DNA of 7,946 nt from Hyphomicrobiales bacterium. GTDB taxonomy: Bacteria > Pseudomonadota > Alphaproteobacteria > Micropepsales > Micropepsaceae. Below the pieces are notes generated by a model. It worked only from the letters and a program-made list of their open reading frames with translations. It was not told where the DNA came from and made no database searches. The position numbers were made by a program, and so were the translations under genes. The DNA is taken from positions 1-7,946 of the forward strand of contig JAFIHO010000036.1 of NCBI GenBank assembly GCA_017849395.1, in the 5' to 3' direction. Positions 1 to 6,266 of this stretch are shown piece by piece (positions within the stretch are counted from its first letter, which is position 1; the number at the start of each line of letters is the position of its first letter).

Positions 1-10
1 AATTTATTTT

Positions 11-70
11 GGACATATTGTTGTGTCCATTTCCTTCATGCTATAATTGAAGGACATAGATAGTCTGTCC
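11..70. repeat. Nested inverted repeats (GGACA/TGTCC and TCCTTCA/TGAAGGA) around the cytochrome promoter
   Basis: Four copies of one 5-mer alternate in orientation: GGACA 11-15, TGTCC 24-28, GGACA 52-56 and TGTCC 66-70. They form two inverted repeats, with spacers of 8 bp (11-28) and 9 bp (52-70), whose centres are about 41.5 bp apart, close to four helical turns. Between them is a third inverted repeat, TCCTTCA (32-38) and TGAAGGA (48-54), with the -10 hexamer in its 9-bp spacer. Such arrays usually bind a dimeric regulator; which one is unknown. TGC-N12-ACA at 39-56 is also one base away from the PpsR box. Confidence 0.55.
18..47 (+). promoter_or_regulatory. Probable sigma-70 type promoter of the cytochrome c gene
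   Basis: The -10 element TATAAT at 42-47 matches the consensus perfectly. A weak -35, TTGTTG at 18-23, lies 18 bp upstream and matches only in its first three bases. The expected transcript start, near position 54, gives a leader of about 50 nt before the ATG at 108. A perfect -10 with a poor -35 is typical of a promoter that depends on an activator. The -10 sits inside the inverted repeats described separately. This is inference from sequence only. Confidence 0.5.
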
Positions 71-107
71 GCTCCTGTCGGTGCGGAGCCACCGAGGAGA
101 TGCTTCC

Positions 108-530
108 ATGAAATTGGGTCTGGTTCTGAGAGCCGGTGCAGCTGCCATCCTGTTCACGACGATGGGCAGTGCTCTGGCCGCTCCCGTTGCGCTCGATATC
201 ACTGATGCGGGCAAGAAGCTGTCGGGTGACCCCATCAAGGGTAAGCAGATATTCAATCGCTGCGGGGTCTGCCACTCGATCAAGGCAGGCGAAAATCGTG
301 TTGGCCCGTCGCTCAATGGCGTCGTGGGCCGTACAGCCGGGCAAGTTCCCAATTTCAGCTACTCGGCCGCCAACAAGAAGTCCGGGATCGTCTGGACGCA
401 TCAGAAGCTTTTCGACTATCTGAAAAATCCCCAGGCCATGGTCCGCGGGACCAAGATGATATTTCCCGGCCTTCCCAAGCCGCAGGACAGGGCTGACGTG
501 ATCGCCTATCTGCAACAGAATTCCAAGTAG
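108..530 (+). CDS. cycA: Secreted class I cytochrome c (cytochrome c2-like)
   Basis: The 140-residue protein is a soluble periplasmic c-type cytochrome. Residues 1-24 form a signal peptide (Lys2, Arg8, a hydrophobic stretch, then an A-L-A site before Ala25). The haem-binding motif CGVCH is at residues 52-56, with His56 as one iron ligand, and Met117 in GTKMIFPG is the expected second ligand. The C-terminal RADVIAYL helix is typical of the cytochrome c2 / mitochondrial c family. The ATG at 108 was chosen over an in-frame GTG at 81 because a GAGGAG ribosome site ends 8 nt before it and the signal peptide starts there. Next to bacteriochlorophyll genes, the likely role is carrying electrons from the bc1 complex to the photosynthetic reaction centre; a respiratory role is also possible. 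The gene stands alone and faces the bch operon. The family call is firm; the symbol is by analogy. Confidence 0.9.
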   Translation: MKLGLVLRAGAAAILFTTMGSALAAPVALDITDAGKKLSGDPIKGKQIFNRCGVCHSIKAGENRVGPSLNGVVGRTAGQVPNFSYSAANKKSGIVWTHQKLFDYLKNPQAMVRGTKMIFPGLPKPQDRADVIAYLQQNSK

Positions 531-541
531 CGGAGGTATCG

Positions 542-580
542 CCTGATGCCCGCCCGCTTCAGGGTGGGCGGCGCATCAGG
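542..580. terminator. Hairpin between convergent transcription units
   Basis: CCTGATGC (542-549) pairs with GCATCAGG (573-580), and CCGCCC (550-555) pairs with GGGCGG (566-571). There is one bulged C at 572 and a 10-nt loop. The 14-bp GC-rich stem begins 11 nt after the cytochrome stop codon. On the other strand it contains the last codons and the stop of the small membrane-protein gene. No clear T-run follows on either side, so it may act as a bidirectional terminator or as a 3'-end stabiliser. Confidence 0.6.
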
Positions 581-807
581 TCGGCCAGATGGGCCGGAAG
601 CGACAGGCCGATCCAAAGCGCGATAAAGGGCCATCCCTGGCCGGTCAGTGATGCCCGCAAGGCCAGTAGCAGGCACACACCCGGCAGTGCTGCGGTGATC
701 GCATTTGCGGCCGAGCGGCGCCTGGCCCAGGCAATCATCAAAACTTCCAGAACCAGGAACAGAAGTACCAGATCCACGGCATGGCCGGATGCGAACAAAT
801 CACTCAT
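559..807 (-). CDS. Small hydrophobic membrane protein of unknown function, last gene of the bchG operon
   Basis: I do not recognise this 82-residue protein. It has three likely membrane segments, at about residues 9-28, 35-52 and 58-75. A basic ARRR turn (29-32) follows the first, and the protein ends in HLADLMRRPP. No catalytic or metal-binding motif is visible, and the only cysteine (residue 45) lies in a hydrophobic segment. It is likely a real gene: the ATG lies 7 nt after the tspO stop, a GAGG ribosome site overlaps that stop region 6 nt ahead of it, and the hydrophobic pattern is coherent. The final codons and stop lie inside the intergenic hairpin. Position suggests co-expression with bchG-bch2-bchP-tspO and possibly a role linked to TspO or membrane pigment assembly; this is only guilt by association. 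Confidence 0.7.
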   Translation of the reverse strand: MSDLFASGHAVDLVLLFLVLEVLMIAWARRRSAANAITAALPGVCLLLALRASLTGQGWPFIALWIGLSLPAHLADLMRRPP

Positions 808-814
808 GGGCGCC

Positions 815-1300
815 TCAGGCGAAGGGTCCGTTGAGCACCACGACCTGGTAATTGAGCGCCGCAGCGATAGTGACCCACAGCAGGTATGGAATCAGCAGAA
901 GGCTCGCTGGGAGCGACTTGCGAAACAACAGGGCAATGAGCGCGAGGATCGACAGCCACAGGAAGGCGACCTCGACCAGCGCATAGTCGGGCCGCTGGAG
1001 CTTGAAAAAGACCAAACTCCAAAGCAGGTTGAAAAATCCGTTGACGGCGAAAAGGCCAAGGATGCGCTGACGCCCCCGCACCGAGCGGTCGGCCCGCCAG
1101 GCCAGAACGCCGGAGATCGCCGCCAGTGAAAATATCGCAGTCCAGATAACGCCGAAGGCGGCATCCGGCGGTTTCCAGGACGGCTCGCGCAGCGACTGAT
1201 ACCAGGGGCCCAGATCGGTCAGGGTCGCGCCGATACTGGCAACGGCAATGGCGGCAAAAGCAGCCGTGGCGACCGGCTTCCACAGGGCCGTGGGCCTCAT
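815..1300 (-). CDS. tspO: TspO/MBR family tryptophan-rich sensory protein
   Basis: This 161-residue membrane protein belongs to the TspO family (CrtK in older photosynthesis-cluster names; the mitochondrial benzodiazepine receptor in animals). The length is normal and five helices are expected. Family landmarks are present: WYQSLREPSWKPP (33-45) followed by FGVIW (49-53), N91-LLWS-FF (91-99), and PYLLWVTIAAALN (138-150). In Rhodobacter the protein sits in the outer membrane, binds porphyrins and lowers expression of photopigment genes in oxygen. Its ATG overlaps the bchP stop by 4 nt (ATGA), so translation is probably coupled. Its place at the end of a bacteriochlorophyll operon fits a role in tetrapyrrole sensing or transport. 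Family assignment is firm; the local function is inferred. Confidence 0.93.
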   Translation of the reverse strand: MRPTALWKPVATAAFAAIAVASIGATLTDLGPWYQSLREPSWKPPDAAFGVIWTAIFSLAAISGVLAWRADRSVRGRQRILGLFAVNGFFNLLWSLVFFKLQRPDYALVEVAFLWLSILALIALLFRKSLPASLLLIPYLLWVTIAAALNYQVVVLNGPFA

Positions 1301-2484
1301 GTCCGCGCCAGGCCCAGCAGGTGTCCAAGATCGTTGAGGAAGATGCGCAGATGTGCCCCCGGCTTCTTACGCGCCAGTTCCTTGTTCATGTAGGATTCCC
1401 AGGTCAGCTTCTGCACGTCCGGGTCGGCGCATATCTTCACGAAACGTTCGCGCCGCGCATCGCTGCCGTACCAGAAATACTGCATGATACCGAGAATCCA
1501 GAATACCAGCCCGTGCGCCTTGAGAAAGCGCTTGCGCGCCAGCGCCAGCGCACGCGCTTTTCCCGTCACCAGGAATTCCTCGACGGCGTCGGCCGCCAAG
1601 CGTCCGCCAACCATCGCATAGTAGATCCCCTCGCCCGACGCCGGAGCCACGACGCCCGCCGCATCTCCGGCCAGCAGCACATCGCGGCCATTGTCCCAGC
1701 GGCGGCGTGGGCGAAGCGGAATGGGCGCCCCTTCGCGCCGCAGGGTTTCGCATGAGGCAAGGTCCGTTTCGGCGCGCAAGGTTTTCACCGCGTCCCGCAG
1801 CGAAAATCCCTTGCGCGCGCTGCCCACGCCGATGCTGGCGGTATCGCCATGGGGAAATATCCAGGCATAGAAATCCGGCGACAGCCGGCCCTGATAATAG
1901 ATGTCGCAGCGCGACCCGTCGAAACCCGACTTGGGGAAACGCACGATCTCGTGATAGGCGAAGACATTCCTGGGCTCGTCGCCCTTGGGCATCGCCGCGC
2001 GCGCCACAGCCGAATTGGCGCCATCGGCGCCGATCACACAGCGGGCGCGCAGGCGCGTCAGCCGCTCATGGGCGGCAGCGCCGGGCGGGCGGTATACCAC
2101 CAACGCCATGCCGTCCTGATCGCGCTCCAACGTCTCGAATGTGCCCGTCAGCCGCTCTGCGCCCGCTTGCGCCGCGCGGAGGCGCAGCCATTCGTCGAAC
2201 ATCTCGCGGTCCACCATGCCCACGAAGCCATTCTCTATCGGCATGTCCACGGCGCGGTTGGATGGCGCAACCATGCGGGCGGACCGGGCGCGCGCGACCA
2301 GGAGATTTTCCGGGATCGCGAAATCCCGTATCAGTCGCGGCGGGATCGCGCCCCCGCAAGGCTTTATGCGGCCGGGCCGGTCCAGCAGCGCGACCGTGCG
2401 TCCGCGCCGCGCCAGATCATCGGCCGCTGTAGCCCCGGAAGGGCCTCCGCCCACCACAATCACATCATAGGTTTGGGTCATCAT
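1297..2484 (-). CDS. bchP: Geranylgeranyl reductase (bacteriochlorophyll synthesis)
   Basis: The 395-residue FAD-dependent oxidoreductase reduces three double bonds of the geranylgeranyl tail of bacteriochlorophyll to give phytyl, using NADPH. The N-terminal dinucleotide-binding motif VVGGGPSG is at residues 10-17, the family motif KPCGGAIPPRL at 41-51, GADGANS at 152-158, and the second FAD motif LLAGDAAG at 270-277, followed by SGEGIYYA (283-290). The length is typical of BchP rather than of archaeal lipid reductases. The start is ATG at 2484, with a second in-frame ATG directly after it at 2481; the first overlaps the bch2 stop by 4 nt. The frame stays open upstream of this, but that stretch is inside bch2 and has no flavoprotein character. 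It lies directly downstream of bchG and bch2, the usual order in purple bacteria, and acts after BchG. Confidence 0.95.
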   Translation of the reverse strand: MMTQTYDVIVVGGGPSGATAADDLARRGRTVALLDRPGRIKPCGGAIPPRLIRDFAIPENLLVARARSARMVAPSNRAVDMPIENGFVGMVDREMFDEWLRLRAAQAGAERLTGTFETLERDQDGMALVVYRPPGAAAHERLTRLRARCVIGADGANSAVARAAMPKGDEPRNVFAYHEIVRFPKSGFDGSRCDIYYQGRLSPDFYAWIFPHGDTASIGVGSARKGFSLRDAVKTLRAETDLASCETLRREGAPIPLRPRRRWDNGRDVLLAGDAAGVVAPASGEGIYYAMVGGRLAADAVEEFLVTGKARALALARKRFLKAHGLVFWILGIMQYFWYGSDARRERFVKICADPDVQKLTWESYMNKELARKKPGAHLRIFLNDLGHLLGLART

Positions 2485-3809
2485 GCACTGCCCGCGGGAA
2501 GCGCCAATGTGCTGTCCAGCACGCGGCGGGATTGGGTCCGGCCCAACCGGGCAGCGAACAGCGCGGCCACGGCAAACAAGGCGGCTTCCAGCAGGAATAT
2601 GGTGGCGAAGGCGGCGGGCAGAGACGACACCAGCCGCCGCATGACATCCAGTCCGGCCGCGCCGGCGAAACCGCCCGTCGCGAATCCGATCGCCTGGGCC
2701 GCGCCCCACACGCCCATTCGCACGCCTTCACCGGAGCGGTGTCCGCTGCCCGCGAAGGACATCATCAAGCCGATCGCGGACACTGCAAAAATTCCGTTGG
2801 CAAAGCCAAGGCCGAATACCAGCGGCGCCAAGGGCCAGGCCGGGCCCGCGAAGCCGGACGCGGACAAGGCGGCGAGCATCAGTGCGGAAGCGGCGCACCC
2901 GAACACGATGCTGCCCTTCATCCATTGCGTACGGTCACCGCGCAGCAAGGTGCCCAGCGCCCCGGTGAGCACCATACCCGCCAGAACACCGCCATGCTGC
3001 AAGCCCGCAAGCTGGGTGGATTTGCCCAGCGAATAGCCGAACAACAGACCCGAAAAGGGTTCCAGGATCAGATCCTGGGCGCTGTAGGCGAGCATGGAAA
3101 TGAACACGAACAGCGTGAAGTCGCGGGCCAGCTTCTCTTTCCAGATATCGCGCAACGCCGTGGAAAAGGAGACGGCCGGCGCAGCCGCGTCAGTCCGCAC
3201 CGGCGCGAGCCAGGATTCAACACCGCGCACGGCGAGCAAGGTCACGACGAAAGCCGCCAACGCCACACCGGACGCCACCAGCACCAGCCGCTGGGCGGAA
3301 TAAGGATCAAGCAACTGTCCGGCGACAATCGCGGTGACCACGATGCCAACGATCATCATCACCCAGACAATGGCCGCCGCGGCGGGCCGTCTTTCCGGCG
3401 CAACCCTGGAGGCCAGAAGCGCCAGCAGCGACGTGCCGCTCGCCGATACGCCCGCGCCGATCATCGCAAAAGAGATCACGGCCAGGCTTGTGCCCAGAAA
3501 CGGCCAATCGCGCAGCGCCACCGTGGCGTTCGCCGCCAGGACCGCACCCATCGCAAGTATGCCCATGCCATAGATGATCAATGCGGTGCGGCGTATTCCG
3601 CGATCCGAGCCATGCCCCCAGCGCGGACGGGAAAGCTGCACGGCATAGTGCCAGGCAACCAGCGCTGCCGGCAGGGCGGCGGGCAGCGCCATCTCCACCA
3701 CCATCACCCGGTTCAGGGTCGATGTCGCCAGCACCACGATGGCGCCCAGCGCGCTCTGCACAAGCCCAAGCCGCACAATGCCCGGCCATCCCAGCGATGC
3801 GGACTCCAT
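2481..3809 (-). CDS. bch2: PucC-like major-facilitator protein of the BCD family (bch2 / ORF428 type)
   Basis: This 442-residue integral membrane protein has about twelve hydrophobic segments. The family motif AYSAQDLILEPFSG is at residues 241-254, followed by LGKSTQLAGLQHGG (261-274), which marks the PucC/LhaA/Bch2 group. PucC and LhaA help assemble light-harvesting complexes and are thought to deliver bacteriochlorophyll. The copy between bchG and bchP is generally called ORF428 or bch2, and its exact substrate is not settled. The ATG at 3809 has an AGGAG ribosome site 8 nt upstream, inside the end of bchG, and the bchG stop is only 3 nt away (tandem TAA TAG). The stop overlaps bchP by 4 nt. 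Position between bchG and bchP, rather than near puf/puh genes, is why I prefer Bch2 over LhaA or PucC. Confidence 0.88.
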   Translation of the reverse strand: MESASLGWPGIVRLGLVQSALGAIVVLATSTLNRVMVVEMALPAALPAALVAWHYAVQLSRPRWGHGSDRGIRRTALIIYGMGILAMGAVLAANATVALRDWPFLGTSLAVISFAMIGAGVSASGTSLLALLASRVAPERRPAAAAIVWVMMIVGIVVTAIVAGQLLDPYSAQRLVLVASGVALAAFVVTLLAVRGVESWLAPVRTDAAAPAVSFSTALRDIWKEKLARDFTLFVFISMLAYSAQDLILEPFSGLLFGYSLGKSTQLAGLQHGGVLAGMVLTGALGTLLRGDRTQWMKGSIVFGCAASALMLAALSASGFAGPAWPLAPLVFGLGFANGIFAVSAIGLMMSFAGSGHRSGEGVRMGVWGAAQAIGFATGGFAGAAGLDVMRRLVSSLPAAFATIFLLEAALFAVAALFAARLGRTQSRRVLDSTLALPAGSA

Positions 3810-3812
3810 CTA

Positions 3813-4721
3813 TTATGCTCCTGAAAAAGGTCTGACGGCGAAGGCGCAGACCAGCATGCCCAGAACAAACAGGGTCGTGCCGGTGGCATTGTACCAGGGT
3901 GCGTATTTGCGCGGATCGCGCAGCAGCCGAGTCATGAGAAGGAGTTGCGCCGCCACGAACAGTCCGACAGTGGCCGCGTGGAAAGGCCTGCCCCAGCTTG
4001 CCAGCCGGATCACCACGACGATCTGGGGCAGCGCCATCATGGCGCAGGCAATCAGCGCCGCGTTATCGACCCCCAGCTCCACCGGGAGGGAACGGATGCC
4101 CGTGCGCTGGTCGCCTTCCACCGCCTTGAAATCATTCAAGGTCATGATGCCATGCGCGCCGACGCTGAAGGCGATGACCAGAAACAGGATGTAGCCGTTG
4201 GGCAAGCCGCCGGTCATCACCGCCGCGCCGGTGAACCAGGTCAGTCCTTCATAGGACAGCGCGACCGCGGCGGGACCGAACCAGCCGCTTTGCTTGAGGC
4301 GCAACGGTGGAGCGCTGTAGGCCCAGGACAGGAACAGGCCCAGAATGGCGGCAACGAAAACCGCCTCGCCCAACAGCGTCGAAAACAGAAGCGACACAAC
4401 CGTCCAGGCAATCGCGATCCATAAGCCCCAGCGTCCCGGTATCCGGCCGGAGGGTATGGGCCTGCCTGGCTCGTTGATGGCATCGACATGGCGGTCGAAC
4501 CAGTCGTTGATCGCCTGGCTTGTGGCGCAGATCAGAGGCCCCGCCAGCACAATCCCGCCGAGCAGCAATGGCCAGCGCGACGACAGCGGCACGCCGGAAG
4601 ACACGACGCCACACATGAAGGCCCACATCGGCGGAAACCAGGTCATGGGCTTGAACAATTCCAGCACCGCTGCGGGTGCGGGGACAGTCAGCGGCGGAAT
4701 AGCGGTATCGGTCGACGCCAT
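3813..4721 (-). CDS. bchG: Bacteriochlorophyll synthase (geranylgeranyl transferase)
   Basis: The 302-residue membrane-bound UbiA-family prenyltransferase esterifies bacteriochlorophyllide a with geranylgeranyl diphosphate. The first Mg-diphosphate motif, NDWFDRHVD, is at residues 72-80 with INEPGRPIPSG following (82-92). The second motif, NDFKAVEGD, is at 196-204. KPMTWFPPMWAFMCG (24-38) is the characteristic BchG N-terminal helix. An in-frame ATG at 4769 would add 16 residues, but that stretch covers the operator palindrome, so ATG 4721 is preferred. Its ribosome site is weak (GAG, 8 nt away). It begins the bchG-bch2-bchP-tspO block, with 84 nt to ppsR upstream and 3 nt to bch2 downstream. 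A perfect PpsR-type box ends only 3 nt before the start codon, which points to repression by its neighbour PpsR. Confidence 0.95.
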   Translation of the reverse strand: MASTDTAIPPLTVPAPAAVLELFKPMTWFPPMWAFMCGVVSSGVPLSSRWPLLLGGIVLAGPLICATSQAINDWFDRHVDAINEPGRPIPSGRIPGRWGLWIAIAWTVVSLLFSTLLGEAVFVAAILGLFLSWAYSAPPLRLKQSGWFGPAAVALSYEGLTWFTGAAVMTGGLPNGYILFLVIAFSVGAHGIMTLNDFKAVEGDQRTGIRSLPVELGVDNAALIACAMMALPQIVVVIRLASWGRPFHAATVGLFVAAQLLLMTRLLRDPRKYAPWYNATGTTLFVLGMLVCAFAVRPFSGA

Positions 4722-4724
4722 AAG

Positions 4725-4768
4725 TGTAACTCTGAATTGACAGTTTGAAACTGTCAACAGAATGGACA
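4725..4768. promoter_or_regulatory. PpsR/CrtJ-type operator pair in front of bchG
   Basis: TGT (4725-4727), 12 bases, then ACA (4740-4742) is a perfect match to the TGT-N12-ACA box known for PpsR/CrtJ. A second, imperfect box, TGT (4752-4754) N11 ACA (4766-4768), lies about 26 bp away; paired boxes are common for this repressor. On the minus strand TTGACA (4757-4752) would serve as a -35, with CAGAGT (4734-4729) as a poor -10 after 17 bp, inside the first box. That would put the transcript start almost at the bchG ATG. Alternatively, bchG is read from farther upstream and the boxes block passage or an upstream promoter. The boxes are seen directly; binding is inferred. Confidence 0.65.
4737..4757. 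repeat. Perfect 21-bp palindrome joining the two PpsR-type boxes
   Basis: TTGACAGTTT (4737-4746), a central G, then AAACTGTCAA (4748-4757) is an uninterrupted inverted repeat with 10-bp arms. Its left arm supplies the ACA end of the first PpsR-type box and its right arm supplies the TGT start of the second. It can be read as two inner half-sites back to back, or as a site for another dimeric regulator. It is too short-looped for a normal RNA hairpin (1-nt centre). Confidence 0.8.
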
Positions 4769-4805
4769 CTTGGAGGGCGTCTATATTTTGGAAAGTTGCG
4801 CGCGG

Positions 4806-6242
4806 CTAATCCGGCGCGCCGGCATCCGGGTCGGAGTTTCCCAGCCCGAAACGATTTAGCTTGGAATAGAGGCTCTGCCGGCTGAGGCCCAGCAGTTCCG
4901 CCGCGGACGCGCGGTTGTTGCTGGTCAGGTTCAGCGCCGCCTCGATGCACATGCGCTCGATGACATCGGTGGTTTCTCCCACGATCTCGCGCAGCGATAC
5001 GCGCCCCACAAGCTGGGTAAGCTGTTCGGCGGTCCGGGGCAGTTCGCGGGGCTTTTCCGCCGCGACAACCGGCTCACGCTTGGCGGTGCGAATGACCAGG
5101 CCGATGTAGGATTCTCCACCCTCGCGCACCAGCACGCCGGACAGTTCCACCTCCTCCTGCGCGCCATACGTGGTGCGGATGATGGTGCCGAAATTGCGCA
5201 CCCAGCCATGCTCACGCAGGTTGGCGGACAAGACCGCCAGGTCGATGCCAGGGCGCCCCAGGAAGCGATTCAGCGACTGGCCTTTGGCGGCATCGCCACT
5301 GGCGAGTTGCGCCAGTTCCAGGAAAGCAAGATTGGCGTCCAGAATGCCGAGCGACTCGTCGGTAACGACGAAGGCGTCGGGAATGCGATTGATCACCCGA
5401 TGCAGTTTCAGCTTCGCGTCATCCTCCGCGACCGGGACATCCGCCTTGAGCGACAGGAGCCGCACCAGGACATGCGTGACATTGTCCTGGCGGAACAGGG
5501 ACGCGGAAGCCGCATAGTCATTGCGGCCATCCGCCAGCCGTACCCGCACCGGCTCTGTCTGTATGGCGGCGCTGGTGTCGCTCAAGAGGGCCAGGGCGGT
5601 ATCACGCGCATCGGGATGGAAAAGCCTGGTGAATGACTGGCCCAGCAGCGTGCCGTGCAGAACGCCCAGCACGTTTCCGGCGGCGGGATTGGCTTCCACG
5701 ATCTTCTTGGTGGCCTGGTCGACGATCAGCACCGCCTCGGATGTGATCTGGAACAGCACGCGGTAGCGCGACTCGGCCTGGCGCAGGCGGACGTAATCAC
5801 GCTCCATGGATTGCTGGGCGTTGAGCAGGCGCTGCTGCAAAGCGGCCACGCCGCGAAGATCGCGGCCCAGGGCAATAACCTTCCCATCGCGACCGGCATC
5901 CAGCGCGACATAGCGAAACGGTATCGCGCCACGGGTGGATTGTTGGTTGATCTCGCGCCAACGCGCGCCGCTATTTTCGGCTGCATCGCGCAGCATTTCC
6001 TCGACCTTGCGGCGGCTTTCGGATGTCACCGTGTCAATCCAGCGCCGCTCGACAATGTCAGAAAAACCTTCGAGGGACAGATCGGAATTGGCCACAGCGA
6101 CATCACGGATCACGCCTTCGCGGTCGATCACCATGGCCACGTCGCTGGACGCGGCCATCACACGCGCGGCGGTTTCGGCGTCAAGATCGCCGATCGTGGC
6201 CCGGGGCCACTTGAATTGCGCGCTGGTTTGGATTGGCTGCAT
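4806..6242 (-). CDS. ppsR: PpsR/CrtJ family photosynthesis repressor
   Basis: The 478-residue DNA-binding regulator represses bch, crt and antenna genes under oxygen. It has the full family layout: N-terminal PAS-like domain (about 20-130, with DVAMVIDREGVIRDV at 34-48), a glutamine-rich linker helix (about 131-155), PAS1 (156-265), PAS2 (280-390) and a C-terminal Fis-type helix-turn-helix (about 425-470, RASAAELLGLSRQSLYSKL). The only cysteine is Cys432, just before the helix-turn-helix, the place of the redox-active cysteine of Rhodobacter PpsR; the second cysteine of the Rhodobacter protein is absent. ATG 6242 is chosen, with a close GAG ribosome site; an in-frame TTG at 6251 adds three residues and cannot be excluded. 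It lies 24 nt after ppaA, so the antirepressor and repressor are probably made from one transcript. Likely targets are visible in this window before bchG and bchF. Confidence 0.95.
   Translation of the reverse strand: MQPIQTSAQFKWPRATIGDLDAETAARVMAASSDVAMVIDREGVIRDVAVANSDLSLEGFSDIVERRWIDTVTSESRRKVEEMLRDAAENSGARWREINQQSTRGAIPFRYVALDAGRDGKVIALGRDLRGVAALQQRLLNAQQSMERDYVRLRQAESRYRVLFQITSEAVLIVDQATKKIVEANPAAGNVLGVLHGTLLGQSFTRLFHPDARDTALALLSDTSAAIQTEPVRVRLADGRNDYAASASLFRQDNVTHVLVRLLSLKADVPVAEDDAKLKLHRVINRIPDAFVVTDESLGILDANLAFLELAQLASGDAAKGQSLNRFLGRPGIDLAVLSANLREHGWVRNFGTIIRTTYGAQEEVELSGVLVREGGESYIGLVIRTAKREPVVAAEKPRELPRTAEQLTQLVGRVSLREIVGETTDVIERMCIEAALNLTSNNRASAAELLGLSRQSLYSKLNRFGLGNSDPDAGAPD
4811..4822. 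repeat. 12-bp GC palindrome at the end of ppsR
   Basis: CCGGCGCGCCGG is a perfect palindrome covering the last codons of ppsR, 3 nt from its stop. It has no loop and no T-run follows, so it is not a convincing terminator. It may simply reflect the local GC-rich codons. Confidence 0.4.
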
Positions 6243-6266
6243 CTTGCTCAACAGTTCACCATGTCT

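Noticed and set aside
36..515. Minus-strand open frame (159 codons) opposite the cytochrome gene
   Set aside because: The plus strand has a signal peptide, CGVCH haem motif and Met ligand; the antisense frame has no such features and runs through the cytochrome promoter.
2485..2709. Extended start for bchP
   Set aside because: The frame is open upstream but lies inside bch2 and its translation is Arg/Gly-rich; the flavin-binding motif begins a few residues after the ATG at 2484.
1849..3036. Long plus-strand open frame (395 codons) opposite bchP and bch2
   Set aside because: It lies antisense to two well-supported genes, has low-complexity Arg/Ala/His-rich translation and no family motifs; such frames are common opposite GC-rich genes.
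2532..3824. Long plus-strand open frame (430 codons) opposite bch2
   Set aside because: Its translation is dominated by Gln, Arg, His and Gly, the expected mirror of a hydrophobic membrane protein; no ribosome site or motif.
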